A stretch of DNA of 64,000 bases from Pseudomonas reactans (GCF_013385825.1 NZ_JACAPG010000003.1:79481-143480); one strand, 5' to 3'. Shown: positions 50,092-59,440, counted from the first letter of the stretch. The notes: generated by a model not told the origin, from the letters alone. Numbers and translations: made by a program.

Positions 50092-50972
50092 TGAGCGTCC
50101 TGATCAATAAAGACACCAAAGTTATCTGCCAGGGTATTACCGGTTCGCAAGGTAGTTTCCACACCCAGCAAGCCATCGAATACGGCACCAAGATGGTTGG
50201 CGGCGTAACGCCAGGCAAAGGCGGCACCGAGCACCTGGGCCTGCCAGTGTTCAACACCGTGAAAGATGCTGTTGCTCAAACTGGCGCTACCGCCAGCGTG
50301 ATCTACGTTCCAGCTCCTTTCTGCAAGGACTCGATCCTGGAAGCAGCCTTCGGCGGCATCAAGCTGATCGTTTGCATCACCGAAGGCATTCCTACCCTGG
50401 ACATGCTGGACGCTAAAGTTAAGTGCGACGAGCTGGGTGTTACCCTGATCGGCCCTAACTGCCCAGGCGTGATCACTCCAGGCGAATGCAAGATCGGCAT
50501 CATGCCAGGTCACATTCACTTGCCAGGCAAAGTCGGTATCGTTTCCCGTTCCGGCACCCTGACCTACGAAGCTGTGAAGCAGACCACTGACGCCGGTTTC
50601 GGTCAGTCGACTTGCGTAGGCATCGGCGGTGACCCGATCCCAGGCTCGAACTTCATCGACATCCTGAAACTGTTCCAGGAAGACCCGAAGACCGAAGCGA
50701 TCGTAATGATCGGTGAGATCGGCGGTTCGGCTGAAGAAGAAGCGGCTGCCTACATCAAGGCACACGTGACCAAGCCGGTTGTTTCCTACATCGCTGGTGT
50801 GACCGCCCCTGCGGGCAAGCGCATGGGCCATGCTGGCGCAATCATCTCTGGCGGCAAGGGCACTGCAGACGAGAAGTTTGCTGCCCTGGAAGACGCAGGC
50901 GTTAAAACCGTGCGTTCGCTGGCAGACATCGGCAAGGCTTTGTCCGAGCTGACCGGTTGGGCTGTCAAGTAA
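50091..50972 (+). CDS. sucD: Succinyl-CoA synthetase alpha subunit
   Basis: Binds CoA and carries the phosphorylated histidine. The 293-residue protein shows the CoA-binding [18 protein letters not shown] start region, [19 protein letters not shown], and the active-site [12 protein letters not shown] with His-247. It starts at the last base of the sucC stop (TAATG) and ends the operon. A strong UUCG-loop terminator follows. Confidence 0.97.
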   Translation: MSVLINKDTKVICQGITGSQGSFHTQQAIEYGTKMVGGVTPGKGGTEHLGLPVFNTVKDAVAQTGATASVIYVPAPFCKDSILEAAFGGIKLIVCITEGIPTLDMLDAKVKCDELGVTLIGPNCPGVITPGECKIGIMPGHIHLPGKVGIVSRSGTLTYEAVKQTTDAGFGQSTCVGIGGDPIPGSNFIDILKLFQEDPKTEAIVMIGEIGGSAEEEAAAYIKAHVTKPVVSYIAGVTAPAGKRMGHAGAIISGGKGTADEKFAALEDAGVKTVRSLADIGKALSELTGWAVK

Positions 50973-51000
50973 GCCTCGCGCTTAGCTGACGCTTCACCCA

Positions 51001-51035
51001 CACAAAGGCCACCTTCGGGTGGCCTTTGTGCTTTC
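51001..51035 (+). terminator. Rho-independent terminator of the suc operon
   Basis: CACAAAGGCCACC, TTCG tetraloop, GGTGGCCTTTGTG: a perfect 13-bp stem, followed by CTTTC. The T-run is short, but the stem is very stable. Confidence 0.9.
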
Positions 51036-51065
51036 TGGGTTTATCCCTGCGTGGCGCGTGAACCC

Positions 51066-51158
51066 CTTGTAGGAGCCGGCTTGCCGGCGATCGCGGTGGT
51101 TCAGCGGCAGAATAGTCCACTGATGCACCGCCATCGCCGGCAAGCCGGCTCCTACAGT
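51066..51158. repeat. REPIN (GCCGGCTTGCCGGC type)
   Basis: Inverted arms around a 40-base spacer that itself ends in CACCGCCAT, a segment also seen in the REPIN at 52817. It lies between the sucD terminator and the brnQ leader. Confidence 0.95.
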
Positions 51159-51167
51159 TTTGTGTAT

Positions 51168-51232
51168 TGCCACATTAAGTAAACTGTCTTCCTTGCCAAA
51201 TTAAGTATGAAAACGCGACATTAAGATGTCGC
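51168..51232 (+). promoter_or_regulatory. Iterated ATTAAG elements and a dyad in the brnQ upstream region
   Basis: TTGCCACATTAAGTA is followed by the near-identical TTGCCAAATTAAGTA 26 bases on and by a third ATTAAG within the perfect dyad GCGACAT-TAAG-ATGTCGC (51215-51232), 20 bases further. Such spacing suggests regulator binding sites. The remaining 190 bases up to brnQ show no gene and no clear riboswitch. Confidence 0.4.
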
Positions 51233-51425
51233 TTATCGGACAGTCCGCCCCGCAACAGTGCGTTTGTCAGCCCAATTCTGTAACCTAGCCGCCTCTTTAT
51301 GCGTGCGCATCCCAAAAGGAAGCCCCGCGCTAGACCGGTCGGCTCCCATAAGGGCCGGCAGTATTTCCCTCATCCATAGGGAATCCCTCTCTAAATTCCG
51401 ATTCAGTAGTGTGGTATTTCCCGAA

Positions 51426-52739
51426 ATGAAAGTGTTGAAAAGCCAGGATGTCCTGGCGTTGGGCTTTATGACGTTTGCCCTGTTCGTGGGCGCCGGCAAC
51501 ATCATCTTCCCGCCTATCGTTGGTTTGCAGTCCGGACCTCACGTCTGGATGGCAGCGCTGGGCTTTCTGATCACGGCCGTCGGCCTGCCGGTGGTCACCG
51601 TGATCGCCCTGGCCAAGGTCGGTGGCGGTATGGACGCGCTGAGCAGCCCAATCGGCAAGATCGCCGGTGGGCTGCTGGCGGCGGCGGCGTATCTGGCGGT
51701 AGGGCCGCTGTTCGCCACCCCGCGTACGGCCACCGTATCCTTTGAAGTGGGCCTGGCGCCGCTGACGGGCGAAAGCCCACTGGCGCTGTTCCTCTACAGT
51801 TCGGTGTATTTCCTGGTGGTGTTCTTTGTCTCCCTGTACCCAGGGCGACTGCTGGACACCGTGGGGCGCTTCCTCGCACCGCTGAAGATCATCGCGCTGG
51901 CAATCCTCGGAATCGCCGCCTTTGCCTTGCCGGCCGGTGAAGTGGGCGTCGCTACTCCGGAATATGTGGCCGCACCGTTTTCCCAAGGCTTTATCCAGGG
52001 CTACCTGACCATGGATACCCTGGGCGCCCTGGTGTTTGGTATCGTGATCGTCAATGCCATCCGCTCCCGTGGCGTCGAATCGCCGAAGCTCATCACCCGT
52101 TACGCCATCATTGCGGGCTTGATTGCTGGCGTGGGCCTGGCCCTGGTGTACTTCAGCCTTTTCCGCCTGGGTTCGGGCAGCCATGCCGTTGCCGCGGGCG
52201 CGAGCAACGGCGCAGCGGTGCTGCATGCTTACGTGCAACACACCTTCGGCTCCCTGGGTAGCGGCTTCCTGGCCGTGCTGATCTCCCTGGCGTGCCTGGT
52301 CACTGCTGTGGGTCTGACCTGCGCCTGCGCCGAGTACTTCAGCCGTATCCTGCCGCTGTCCTACAAGGCCCTGGTGGTGATCCTGGCGCTGTTCTCGCTG
52401 TTCGTGTCCAACTTGGGCCTGACCAAGCTGATTGCCTTCTCGATCCCGGTACTCACTGCGATCTACCCACCGTGCATAGTGCTGGTGGCCTTGAGCTTCT
52501 GCAAAGACTTCTGGCATGAACAGGGCCGCATTGTTGGCCCGGTGATGCTGGTGTCGTTCATCTTTGGCTGCATCGACGCACTCAAGGGCGCTGGTCTGGC
52601 CGACTGGATGCCGTCGCAATTGGCACACCTGCCGCTGAGCGAGCAGGGCCTGGCGTGGCTGGTGCCGTCGGTATTGACCCTGGTGGTGGCGTTTGGAGTT
52701 GATCTTCTGCTCGGCAAGCGCAGCGAAGCGATCGCTTAA
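51426..52739 (+). CDS. brnQ: Branched-chain amino acid:cation symporter
   Basis: Imports leucine, isoleucine and valine with sodium or protons. The 437-residue protein has about twelve membrane spans and begins [20 protein letters not shown] with the family motif [14 protein letters not shown]. Other marks are [17 protein letters not shown] and the [15 protein letters not shown] segment. The frame is open 168 bases further upstream, but the family start is the ATG at 51426. Confidence 0.93.
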   Translation: MKVLKSQDVLALGFMTFALFVGAGNIIFPPIVGLQSGPHVWMAALGFLITAVGLPVVTVIALAKVGGGMDALSSPIGKIAGGLLAAAAYLAVGPLFATPRTATVSFEVGLAPLTGESPLALFLYSSVYFLVVFFVSLYPGRLLDTVGRFLAPLKIIALAILGIAAFALPAGEVGVATPEYVAAPFSQGFIQGYLTMDTLGALVFGIVIVNAIRSRGVESPKLITRYAIIAGLIAGVGLALVYFSLFRLGSGSHAVAAGASNGAAVLHAYVQHTFGSLGSGFLAVLISLACLVTAVGLTCACAEYFSRILPLSYKALVVILALFSLFVSNLGLTKLIAFSIPVLTAIYPPCIVLVALSFCKDFWHEQGRIVGPVMLVSFIFGCIDALKGAGLADWMPSQLAHLPLSEQGLAWLVPSVLTLVVAFGVDLLLGKRSEAIA

Positions 52740-52762
52740 ACAACCGGGTTTACGTTACAAGG

Positions 52763-52797
52763 AAATGCCTCGTATCAATCGATACGGGGCATTTTTT
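52763..52797 (+). terminator. Rho-independent terminator of brnQ
   Basis: AAATGCCTCGTATC, AATC loop, GATACGGGGCATTT, then more T residues. Confidence 0.92.
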
Positions 52798-52816
52798 ATG
52801 CTTATAGAACACGATC

Positions 52817-52908
52817 CCGTAGGAGCCGGCTTGCCGGCGATGGGGATCCATCAGTCACGAACTGGATTGGCTGACACACCGCCATCGCTGGCAAGCCAGC
52901 TCCTACAA
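52817..52908. repeat. REPIN with a compensated right arm
   Basis: The left arm has the usual GCCGGCTTGCCGGC core. The right arm reads GCTGGCAAGCCAGC: both halves of its own palindrome are changed, so the local hairpin still forms. The same variant arm occurs at 58024-58049. Confidence 0.93.
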
Positions 52909-52947
52909 TAGATTGTGTTCACCCAACCACCGTTGAATAGGACCCGC

Positions 52948-53685
52948 ATGTCGTTCGTCGAGACCAATCAGATCCACCTGCTTGCCGCCCTCTGGTTCGT
53001 CCTGTGCTGGGGCGGCTACACGCGTTATGCCACCTGGAAAGCCCGCGACACGGCCTGCCTGGCCAGTGTCCTGCATCTGTATCGCGAAGACTGGATGCGG
53101 CGCATGCTGCTGCGCGACAACCGCATCGCCGACGCCAGTGTGATCGGCAACCTGGAACGCAATGCCTCGTTCTTCGCCTCCAGCACCTTGATCATCCTCG
53201 CTGGCATTCTCACCGTGCTCGGCGCCTCCGAGCGCGCGGTGTCGTTGCTGGCGGATATCCCCATGGTGCAGCAGGCGTCCCAGGGTATGTCGGAGATCAA
53301 GCTGCTGTGCCTGGCGCTGGTGTTCGTCTACGCGTTCTTCACATTCAGCTGGTGCATGCGCCAGTACAACTTCGCGGCGGTGCTGGTGGGTTCGGCGCCG
53401 ATGATTGGTGAGCGGCATGTGTCGGAACAGGAGCGCAAAGCGTTTGCCCTGCGCGCGGCGCGGGTGATCTCCATGGCCGCTAACCAGTTCAACTTCGGTC
53501 TGCGCGCTTATTACTTCGGCATGACGATGCTGGCGTGGTTTGTCAGCCCCTGGTTGTTCATGTTGATGAGCAGCGGGGTGGTACTGGTGCTGTACCGTCG
53601 GGAGTTTCACTCCGACGTGCTGCAAGTGATGGTGTATACGCAAACGGACACGCCGCCGCCGGAACCGGCTAAAGAAGGGGGCTAA
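52948..53685 (+). CDS. DUF599 membrane protein
   Basis: A 245-residue protein with four hydrophobic segments (about 10-25, 70-90, 115-140 and 195-225) and the DUF599 features WRRMLLRDNRIADA-like MRRMLLRDNRI and FNFGLRAYYFGM. Its function is unknown. The ATG at 52948 follows AGGA. It ends in a short acidic, Pro-rich tail (TPPPEPAKEGG). Confidence 0.8.
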   Translation: MSFVETNQIHLLAALWFVLCWGGYTRYATWKARDTACLASVLHLYREDWMRRMLLRDNRIADASVIGNLERNASFFASSTLIILAGILTVLGASERAVSLLADIPMVQQASQGMSEIKLLCLALVFVYAFFTFSWCMRQYNFAAVLVGSAPMIGERHVSEQERKAFALRAARVISMAANQFNFGLRAYYFGMTMLAWFVSPWLFMLMSSGVVLVLYRREFHSDVLQVMVYTQTDTPPPEPAKEGG

Positions 53686-53719
53686 CTAAGGCCTCCAAAT
53701 AGAAAACCCAGACAAAGTA

Positions 53720-53748
53720 AAGCCCGCTATCTAAGCGGGCTTTCTTTT
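53720..53748 (+). terminator. Rho-independent terminator
   Basis: AAGCCCGCT and AGCGGGCTT arms with a five-base loop, then TCTTTTT. It ends the DUF599 gene and probably also shields the convergent lipoprotein gene. Confidence 0.9.
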
Positions 53749-53776
53749 TGCAGCCAGGCTATTTCAAGCCGCGGTC

Positions 53777-54028
53777 TCAAGAACCGGTGGCTGGGGTAGC
53801 AGGTGCTGCTTCTTTTGCGGCGGCTGCGTTCGATTCAGCCTGAGCTTTGGCAGCATCGGCGTTTTCTTTCGCAGCGTCGTTCACTTTATCCTGAGCCTTC
53901 GCCATATCTTTCTGAGCTTGCTCAGAGTGCGCGGCGGCGTCTTGGGCTTTGTCTTCGGATTTCTTGTCGCAAGCAGCGAGACCGAGGGCAGCGGCGAGCA
54001 TCATGGAAATAGCTAAAGTCTTGCGCAT
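53777..54028 (-). CDS. Small Ala/Lys-rich lipoprotein
   Basis: An 83-residue precursor with a lipobox LAAC at Cys-20. The mature 63 residues are a heptad-like run of Ala, Lys, Glu and Asp (DKAQDAAAHSEQAQKDMAKA and similar), predicting one long amphipathic helix or coiled coil, and ending PATPATGS. It resembles small abundant cell-envelope lipoproteins but lacks the Lpp/OprI C-terminal lysine. GGAGAAAC precedes the ATG. Function unknown. Confidence 0.8.
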   Translation of the reverse strand: MRKTLAISMMLAAALGLAACDKKSEDKAQDAAAHSEQAQKDMAKAQDKVNDAAKENADAAKAQAESNAAAAKEAAPATPATGS

Positions 54029-54184
54029 GGGTGTTTCTCCTTATTGAAGATATCTACTGGCCTTTCGAGCATGGCGGTTCGGCATTAGTTCCTTTTATTC
54101 CATAGATATATAAATCGCTGACTAACCGGAACTTTTGCCCGCCCACCCCTTCCGCGGATCAACACTAATAAGAGTCTGGAACGA

Positions 54185-54661
54185 ATGACCGAAAATCCCC
54201 TGTTAGAGCGCGCGACGCGCTTTGTTTCGGCCTTGCGCCATTGCCAGGTGCTGGGCATTACCGCTCATCAGGCCAGCGAGGAGGGCATCACCTTGATCAT
54301 GCCCTACGCCCCGCATTTAGTGGGTGATCCCCAGTCAGGCGTGATCCACGGCGGCGCGCTGACCTCCCTGATGGACACCGCCTGCGGCATGGCCACCCTG
54401 TGTGTGCTGCCGGAATTCGAAGTGTGCCCGACCCTCGACCTGCGCGTTGACTACATGCATCCCGCGGCGCCCCACAAACCCGTGTATGGCTTCGCCCAAT
54501 GCTATCGGGTGACCACCGACGTGATCTTCACCCGTGGCTTTGCCTATCAGGACGACCCCCAGCAACCCATTGCCCATGTGGTGGGCACGTTCATGCGCAT
54601 GGGCAAACGCCTCAAGGGCACCCAAGGATTGGGCAGTACGATCAAGGGAGAGCAGGCATGA
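54185..54661 (+). CDS. PaaI-type hotdog thioesterase, first of a pair
   Basis: A 158-residue single-hotdog protein: SGVIHGGALTSLMDTACGMA near residue 55 (the HGG motif and following catalytic helix) and TLDLRVDYMHPA. Such enzymes hydrolyse acyl- or aryl-CoA thioesters; the substrate is unknown. The stop overlaps the start of the next gene (ATGA), which encodes a second hotdog protein, so the two are likely made in equal amounts. Confidence 0.85.
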   Translation: MTENPLLERATRFVSALRHCQVLGITAHQASEEGITLIMPYAPHLVGDPQSGVIHGGALTSLMDTACGMATLCVLPEFEVCPTLDLRVDYMHPAAPHKPVYGFAQCYRVTTDVIFTRGFAYQDDPQQPIAHVVGTFMRMGKRLKGTQGLGSTIKGEQA

Positions 54662-55110
54662 CGCATCGATTCAAGACCCGCTTGGAGCAGGCCCATGAGC
54701 GTGGCGATTACGAGGCGCTGCTCAATCTGATTCCCTACGCCAAGCTCATCGGCATTGAATGCACGCGGCTGGGGGATGAGCTGTTGTTCCGCCTGCCGGC
54801 CAACAAGGACAATATTGGTAACCCCATATTGCCGGCGCTGCACGGCGGGGTGATTGCGGGCTTTATGGAGCTGTCGGCGGCGCTGCATCTGCTGGTGTTC
54901 ACGGGCGCGCCGGGCATCCCGAAAATCATCGATTTTTCCCTGGATTACCTGCGCGCCGGGCAGTTCCGCGACACCTACGCCAAATGCCAGGTGTGGCGCC
55001 AGGGCCGACGGGTGGCAAACGTGGCGATCACCGCCTGGCAAAGCACGGCGGCCGAGCCCATCGCCACCGCTCGCGCGCATTTCAAGATCGAGGAACCACG
55101 CCGCCCTTGA
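54658..55110 (+). CDS. PaaI-type hotdog thioesterase, second of a pair
   Basis: A 150-residue hotdog-fold protein. The conserved HGG is in LPALHGGVIAGFMELSA and the strand-region IDFSLDYLRAG follows. It shares the fold, but little obvious sequence, with the upstream thioesterase. The ATG at 54658 overlaps the previous stop, and GGGAGAG lies ahead. Two different coupled hotdog subunits suggest a hetero-oligomer (inference). Confidence 0.85.
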   Translation: MTHRFKTRLEQAHERGDYEALLNLIPYAKLIGIECTRLGDELLFRLPANKDNIGNPILPALHGGVIAGFMELSAALHLLVFTGAPGIPKIIDFSLDYLRAGQFRDTYAKCQVWRQGRRVANVAITAWQSTAAEPIATARAHFKIEEPRRP

Positions 55111-55199
55111 AATCCCCGTCTTAGCCCCCAACTTTGATGACAACCCGCCGCCAACCCTCAAGGGCGCGGCCACTGCCATCCAATTGGAGTTTGATGACC

Positions 55200-57104
55200 A
55201 TGAGTGTGGAAACTCAAAAGGAAACCCTGGGCTTCCAGACCGAGGTGAAGCAACTGCTGCACCTCATGATCCATTCGCTTTATTCCAACAAGGAAATTTT
55301 CCTTCGCGAATTGATCTCGAACGCCTCTGACGCTGTCGACAAATTACGTTTCGAAGCCCTGTCCAAGCCTGAGTTGCTGGAAGGTGGCGCCGAACTGAAA
55401 ATCCGTGTGAGCTTCGACAAAGACGCCAAGACCGTCACCCTCGAAGACAACGGCATCGGCATGAGTCGTGAAGACGCGATTACCCATCTGGGCACCATCG
55501 CCAAATCCGGCACCGCTGATTTCATGAAAAACCTGTCGGGCGACCAGAAGAAAGATTCGCACCTGATCGGCCAGTTCGGCGTGGGCTTCTATTCTGCCTT
55601 CATCGTGGCTGACCAAGTGGAAGTGTTCAGCCGTCGTGCCGGCCTCGACGCCAGCGAAGGTGTGCACTGGTCGTCCAAAGGCGAAGGCGAATTTGAAATC
55701 GCCACTGTCGACAAGGCAGATCGTGGTACCCGAATCGTCCTGCACCTCAAAGACGGTGAAGATGAATTTGCCGATGGCTGGCGTCTGCGCAACATCGTCA
55801 AGAAGTACTCCGATCACATCGCCCTGCCAATCGAGTTGCCGAAAGAACAAGCGGCTGCCGAAGGCGAAGAGGCTCCCGCCCAGGAATGGGAAGTGGTCAA
55901 CCGCGCCAGCGCGCTGTGGACCCGTCCGCGTACCGAGATCAAGGACGAGGAATACCAGGAGTTCTACAAGCACATCGGTCACGATTACGAAAACCCGCTG
56001 AGCTGGAGCCACAACAAGGTCGAAGGCAAGCTGGAATACAGCTCGCTGCTCTACGTACCGGCCCGTGCTCCGTTCGACCTGTACCAGCGTGAAGCGCCGA
56101 AAGGCCTGAAGCTCTACGTGCAGCGCGTGTTCGTGATGGACCAGGCGGAGTCCTTCCTGCCGTTGTACCTGCGCTTTATCAAAGGTGTGGTCGACTCCAA
56201 CGATTTGTCGCTGAACGTGTCGCGGGAAATCCTGCAGAAAGACCCGATCATCGACTCCATGAAGTCGGCGCTGACCAAGCGCGTGCTCGACATGCTGGAA
56301 AAACTGGCGAAGAACGAGCCTGAGCAATACAAAGGCTTCTGGAAAAACTTCGGCCAGGTCATGAAAGAAGGCCCGGCGGAAGATTTCGCCAACAAGGAAA
56401 AAATCGCCGGCCTGCTGCGTTTTGCTTCGACTCACGAAGAAGGCGGCGAGCAAGTGGTGTCCCTGGCCGAATACCTGGCACGCGCCAAGGAAGGTCAGGA
56501 CAAGATCTACTACCTGACCGGCGAAACCTACGCTCAGGTCAAGAACAGCCCGCACCTGGAAGTCTTCCGCAAGAAAGGCATCGAAGTGCTGCTGCTGACT
56601 GACCGTATCGATGAGTGGCTGATGAGCTACCTCAACGAGTTCGACGGCAAGTCCTTCGTCGACGTGGCCCGTGGTGACCTGGACCTGGGTAACCTGGACT
56701 CCGAAGAAGAGAAGAAAGAAGCCGAAGAAGTCGCCAAGTCCAAAGAAGGCCTGGTTGAGCGGATCAAGGCGTCCCTGGGCGAGGCGGTCAGCGAAGTACG
56801 GGTTTCCCACCGTCTGACCGACTCCCCGGCGATCCTGGCTATCGGCGAGCAGGACCTGGGCATGCAGATGCGCCAGATCCTCGAAGCCAGCGGCCAGAAG
56901 GTGCCGGATTCCAAGCCGATCTTCGAATTCAACCCGGCTCACCCGCTGATCGAGAAACTCGACGGCGAGCAAAGCGAAGAGCGGTTTGGCGACCTGTCGC
57001 ACATCCTCTTCGACCAAGCGGCCCTGGCCGCTGGCGACAGCTTGAAAGACCCGGCCGCCTATGTGCGCCGCCTGAACAAGCTGTTGGTTGAACTGTCGGT
57101 TTGA
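55200..57104 (+). CDS. htpG: Chaperone HtpG (Hsp90 family)
   Basis: ATP-dependent cytosolic chaperone. The 634-residue protein has the Hsp90 start ([20 protein letters not shown]), the ELISNASDA nucleotide-site helix, [20 protein letters not shown] and [16 protein letters not shown], followed by the middle domain with RREILQ-like NVSREILQ and a C-terminal dimerisation domain. GGAG lies 10 bases before the chosen ATG; an in-frame ATG two codons earlier (55194) is also possible. Confidence 0.97.
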   Translation: MSVETQKETLGFQTEVKQLLHLMIHSLYSNKEIFLRELISNASDAVDKLRFEALSKPELLEGGAELKIRVSFDKDAKTVTLEDNGIGMSREDAITHLGTIAKSGTADFMKNLSGDQKKDSHLIGQFGVGFYSAFIVADQVEVFSRRAGLDASEGVHWSSKGEGEFEIATVDKADRGTRIVLHLKDGEDEFADGWRLRNIVKKYSDHIALPIELPKEQAAAEGEEAPAQEWEVVNRASALWTRPRTEIKDEEYQEFYKHIGHDYENPLSWSHNKVEGKLEYSSLLYVPARAPFDLYQREAPKGLKLYVQRVFVMDQAESFLPLYLRFIKGVVDSNDLSLNVSREILQKDPIIDSMKSALTKRVLDMLEKLAKNEPEQYKGFWKNFGQVMKEGPAEDFANKEKIAGLLRFASTHEEGGEQVVSLAEYLARAKEGQDKIYYLTGETYAQVKNSPHLEVFRKKGIEVLLLTDRIDEWLMSYLNEFDGKSFVDVARGDLDLGNLDSEEEKKEAEEVAKSKEGLVERIKASLGEAVSEVRVSHRLTDSPAILAIGEQDLGMQMRQILEASGQKVPDSKPIFEFNPAHPLIEKLDGEQSEERFGDLSHILFDQAALAAGDSLKDPAAYVRRLNKLLVELSV

Positions 57105-57112
57105 CCCTGACG

Positions 57113-57142
57113 TAGAAAAACCCGCTTCGGCGGGTTTTTTCG
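57113..57142 (+). terminator. Rho-independent terminator of htpG
   Basis: AAAACCCGC, TTCG tetraloop, GCGGGTTTTTT. Confidence 0.95.
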
Positions 57143-57155
57143 TTCTGGCGCTTAA

Positions 57156-57257
57156 CTGTAGGAGCGAGCTTGCTCGCGAAAAACGTCAACGATAACGCGC
57201 CCATCCTGGGTTAACGCGGTGCCCTTGAGTTTTTCGCGAGCAAGCTCGCTCCTACAG
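57156..57257. repeat. REPIN (GAGCTTGCTC type), relative of the phnD-phnE copy
   Basis: Two inverted CTGTAGGAGCGAGCTTGCTC arms around a 53-base spacer. Read in reverse, the spacer of the 5012-5113 REPIN shows the same order of elements (AACGAT-ACGCG, CCTGG, CGGTG, GAGTTTTT), so both whole units derive from one ancestor. Confidence 0.95.
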
Positions 57258-57295
57258 AAGGCAACATTGTGAGTGCACCTCAACCGGAGAAAATG

Positions 57296-58018
57296 ATGAG
57301 CCAAGTCACTGTACGTTCCGTGGTCTATCAGATTGATGGCCAGTCTTACGAAAGCCGTCTAGCGTTCGATGCTAGCCAAAAGGGCCCGCTGCCGGGCCTG
57401 TTGATGGCGCCGAACTGGATGGGGGTGAGTGCGGGTGCCGAAGAGATCGCCAAGAGCGTGGCCAGCAAGGGCTACGTGGTGTTGATTGCCGACCTGTACG
57501 GTCAGACCGTGCGTCCGTCAAACGGCGATGAAGCCGGCGCGGCGATGATGCCGTTGAAGAATGACAACCCTAAACTGCTCAAGCTCATGCAAGCAGCACT
57601 TGATCAACTGCAGGGACAGGCCGAGGTGGATACCTCGAAGCTGGCGACCTTCGGCTTCTGCTTTGGCGGTTTCTGCTCGCTGGAACTGGCGCGGACTGGT
57701 GCACCTTTGAAGGCGGCCGTTTCGTTCCACGGCACCATCGACACCCAGAACCCGGCCGGTGCCAAGCACGTCAAGGGTTCAGTGCTGGTGCTGCATGGTG
57801 CGTCCGATCCATTGGTGCCGAAAGCGCAACTGCCGGCGTTCGAAGATGAAATGAACGCGGCCGGTGTGGATTGGCAATTGCTGAGCTATGGCGGTGCGGT
57901 GCATTCCTTCACCGACCCCCATGCCAATGTGCCGGGCAAAATGATGTATGACGCGAAGACCGCTGCGCGGGCGTTCCAGTCGATGCATAACTTGCTGGAT
58001 GAAGTGTTCAAGGGCTGA
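57296..58018 (+). CDS. Dienelactone hydrolase family protein
   Basis: A 240-residue cytoplasmic alpha/beta hydrolase of the DLH family. The nucleophile is a cysteine in GFCFGG (Cys-122 from the chosen start), the acid is in GASDPLVP and the histidine in GAVHSF. The substrate is unknown; family members open lactones or hydrolyse esters. Three starts are possible (GTG 57269, ATG 57293, ATG 57296); the last has GGAG at the best distance. Confidence 0.88.
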   Translation: MSQVTVRSVVYQIDGQSYESRLAFDASQKGPLPGLLMAPNWMGVSAGAEEIAKSVASKGYVVLIADLYGQTVRPSNGDEAGAAMMPLKNDNPKLLKLMQAALDQLQGQAEVDTSKLATFGFCFGGFCSLELARTGAPLKAAVSFHGTIDTQNPAGAKHVKGSVLVLHGASDPLVPKAQLPAFEDEMNAAGVDWQLLSYGGAVHSFTDPHANVPGKMMYDAKTAARAFQSMHNLLDEVFKG

Positions 58019-58023
58019 TGGCC

Positions 58024-58090
58024 TCATCGCTGGCAAGCCAGCTCCTACATTTGAAACGCGTCTTCCTGTAGGAGCCGGCTTGCCGGCGAT
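58024..58090. repeat. REP doublet in tail-to-tail order
   Basis: Here the order of arms is reversed: the left arm (58024-58049) ends in CTCCTACA and the right arm (58065-58090) begins TGTAGGAG, so the GTAGGAGC heads face each other. All other doublets in the window have the heads outward. The left arm carries the compensated GCTGGCAAGCCAGC variant. Confidence 0.9.
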
Positions 58091-58092
58091 AG

Positions 58093-58959
58093 CTACCTCT
58101 CCGGCAACTCAATTCTTTCAGATTCACCCGGCACCGTCGGCCAATTCCCCGCCGCCCAGCGCTGCCTGGCCTGTTCGATCACCGCCGGATCACTCGCGAC
58201 AAAATTCCAGTTGATCCGCCGCGGCCCATCCAACGGCGCGCCGCCAAACACCACCAGATGGCAATCGCTTTCGGCAAACAGTGTCATCTCTTGGCCAGCC
58301 GGCAGTACCACCAGGCTGTGCGCCTCCAGCAGCTGGCCGTCCAACTGCGCCTCACCCTCCAGCACATACACCGCACGTTCCTCATGCTCATCCGGAATCA
58401 GCAGGGTCGTGGCCGTCTGCATCTGTACCTCGGCATACAACGTGGGTGACAGCACCGGCACCGGCGACTTGAGGCAGAACCCATCGCCCGCGATCAGGCG
58501 TATCTGCACGCCCAGGTTGTCACTGACCGGCAGGCTCGCTGCCGGGTGATGGCTGTAGTGTCCCGGCCCGGTCTCGTGGTCCTTGGGTGAGGCCAGCCAC
58601 ACTTGCAACCCATGCAGGCTAAAACCGCTGGCCTTGAGCGGCTCAGGGGTGCGTTCGACATGGGCAATCGCGCTGCCGGCCGTCATCCAGCTCACATCAC
58701 CGGCCTGCACCACCTGATCCGAACCCAGGCTGTCCTTGTGCTGCAATGCACCTTCAAACAGATAGGTGAGGGTCGACAGCCCGATATGCGGATGCTGGCG
58801 GATATTCATGCCATCGCCCGGTGCATAACGAGTGAGCAGCATATGGTCGAAGAACACAAAAGGCCCGACGCTGCGGCATTCCCGCGACGGCAGCGGGCGC
58901 AGGATCGGTTGGCCTTCGACATCTTCGGGGCGAGGGCGGATCACGGTGAGGGGAGTCAT
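58093..58959 (-). CDS. Pirin family protein
   Basis: A 288-residue bicupin. The metal-binding residues of pirins are in place: His-56 and His-58 (RQHPHIGL), His-100 and Glu-102 (AIAHVE). The N-terminal cupin has SVGPFVFFDHM and the C-terminal cupin ends with FGGAPLDGPRRINWNFVAS. Bacterial pirins have quercetinase or redox-sensor roles; which applies here is unknown. Confidence 0.9.
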   Translation of the reverse strand: MTPLTVIRPRPEDVEGQPILRPLPSRECRSVGPFVFFDHMLLTRYAPGDGMNIRQHPHIGLSTLTYLFEGALQHKDSLGSDQVVQAGDVSWMTAGSAIAHVERTPEPLKASGFSLHGLQVWLASPKDHETGPGHYSHHPAASLPVSDNLGVQIRLIAGDGFCLKSPVPVLSPTLYAEVQMQTATTLLIPDEHEERAVYVLEGEAQLDGQLLEAHSLVVLPAGQEMTLFAESDCHLVVFGGAPLDGPRRINWNFVASDPAVIEQARQRWAAGNWPTVPGESERIELPER

Positions 58960-59023
58960 GGTGCGTCCCAGTCTGAGCGGGTTAGATGCTGCTGAGCATA
59001 ACCCGCTCGGTAGGATGTTGCCG

Positions 59024-59440
59024 CTATTGGCTGAAGGCGCCTTCCGACAGCTTTGTCTCGATGGTGACTTCAGCGGTGGTCATCAGCTTGTGCACCGGGC
59101 AGCGATCGGCCACACGGTGCAGCTCGTCGCGTTGCTCGTCGGTGAGCACACCCTTGAGCGTCAGCTTGACGTTGAGCTTGTATTTGCCCTTTTGCTCTTC
59201 GGTGGCGTCGTGGGTGACTTCCACCGTCACGCCGGTCAACGGGATGTCTTTCTTCTGTGCGTAGAGCTTGACGGTCAGCGCTTTGCACGACGCCAGGGCG
59301 GCGTCGAAGTAGTCATGGGGGGAGGGCGCCGAGTCGTCGCCACCCAGGCTTTTGGGCAGGTCGGTAAACAACTCATGGTTATTGATATTGACGCTATGAC
59401 GGAAGTTGTCCTGGTTCAGGGTATTCACGGTAACAGACAT
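59024..59440 (-). CDS. OsmC/Ohr family protein
   Basis: A 138-residue OsmC-fold protein. The two redox cysteines are Cys-52 (AALASCKALTVK) and Cys-114 (ADRCPVHKL), and PSPHDYFDAALA is the family helix. It probably reduces organic hydroperoxides. The chosen ATG at 59440 gives MSVTVNTLNQ and avoids a weakly supported extension of four codons. It is transcribed in the same direction as the pirin gene, 64 bases away. Confidence 0.88.
   Translation of the reverse strand: MSVTVNTLNQDNFRHSVNINNHELFTDLPKSLGGDDSAPSPHDYFDAALASCKALTVKLYAQKKDIPLTGVTVEVTHDATEEQKGKYKLNVKLTLKGVLTDEQRDELHRVADRCPVHKLMTTAEVTIETKLSEGAFSQ

Noticed and set aside
51240..51425. Riboswitch or attenuator in the brnQ leader
   Set aside because: No leader peptide with Leu/Ile/Val codon runs and no recognisable aptamer; only the repeat motifs further upstream are worth noting.
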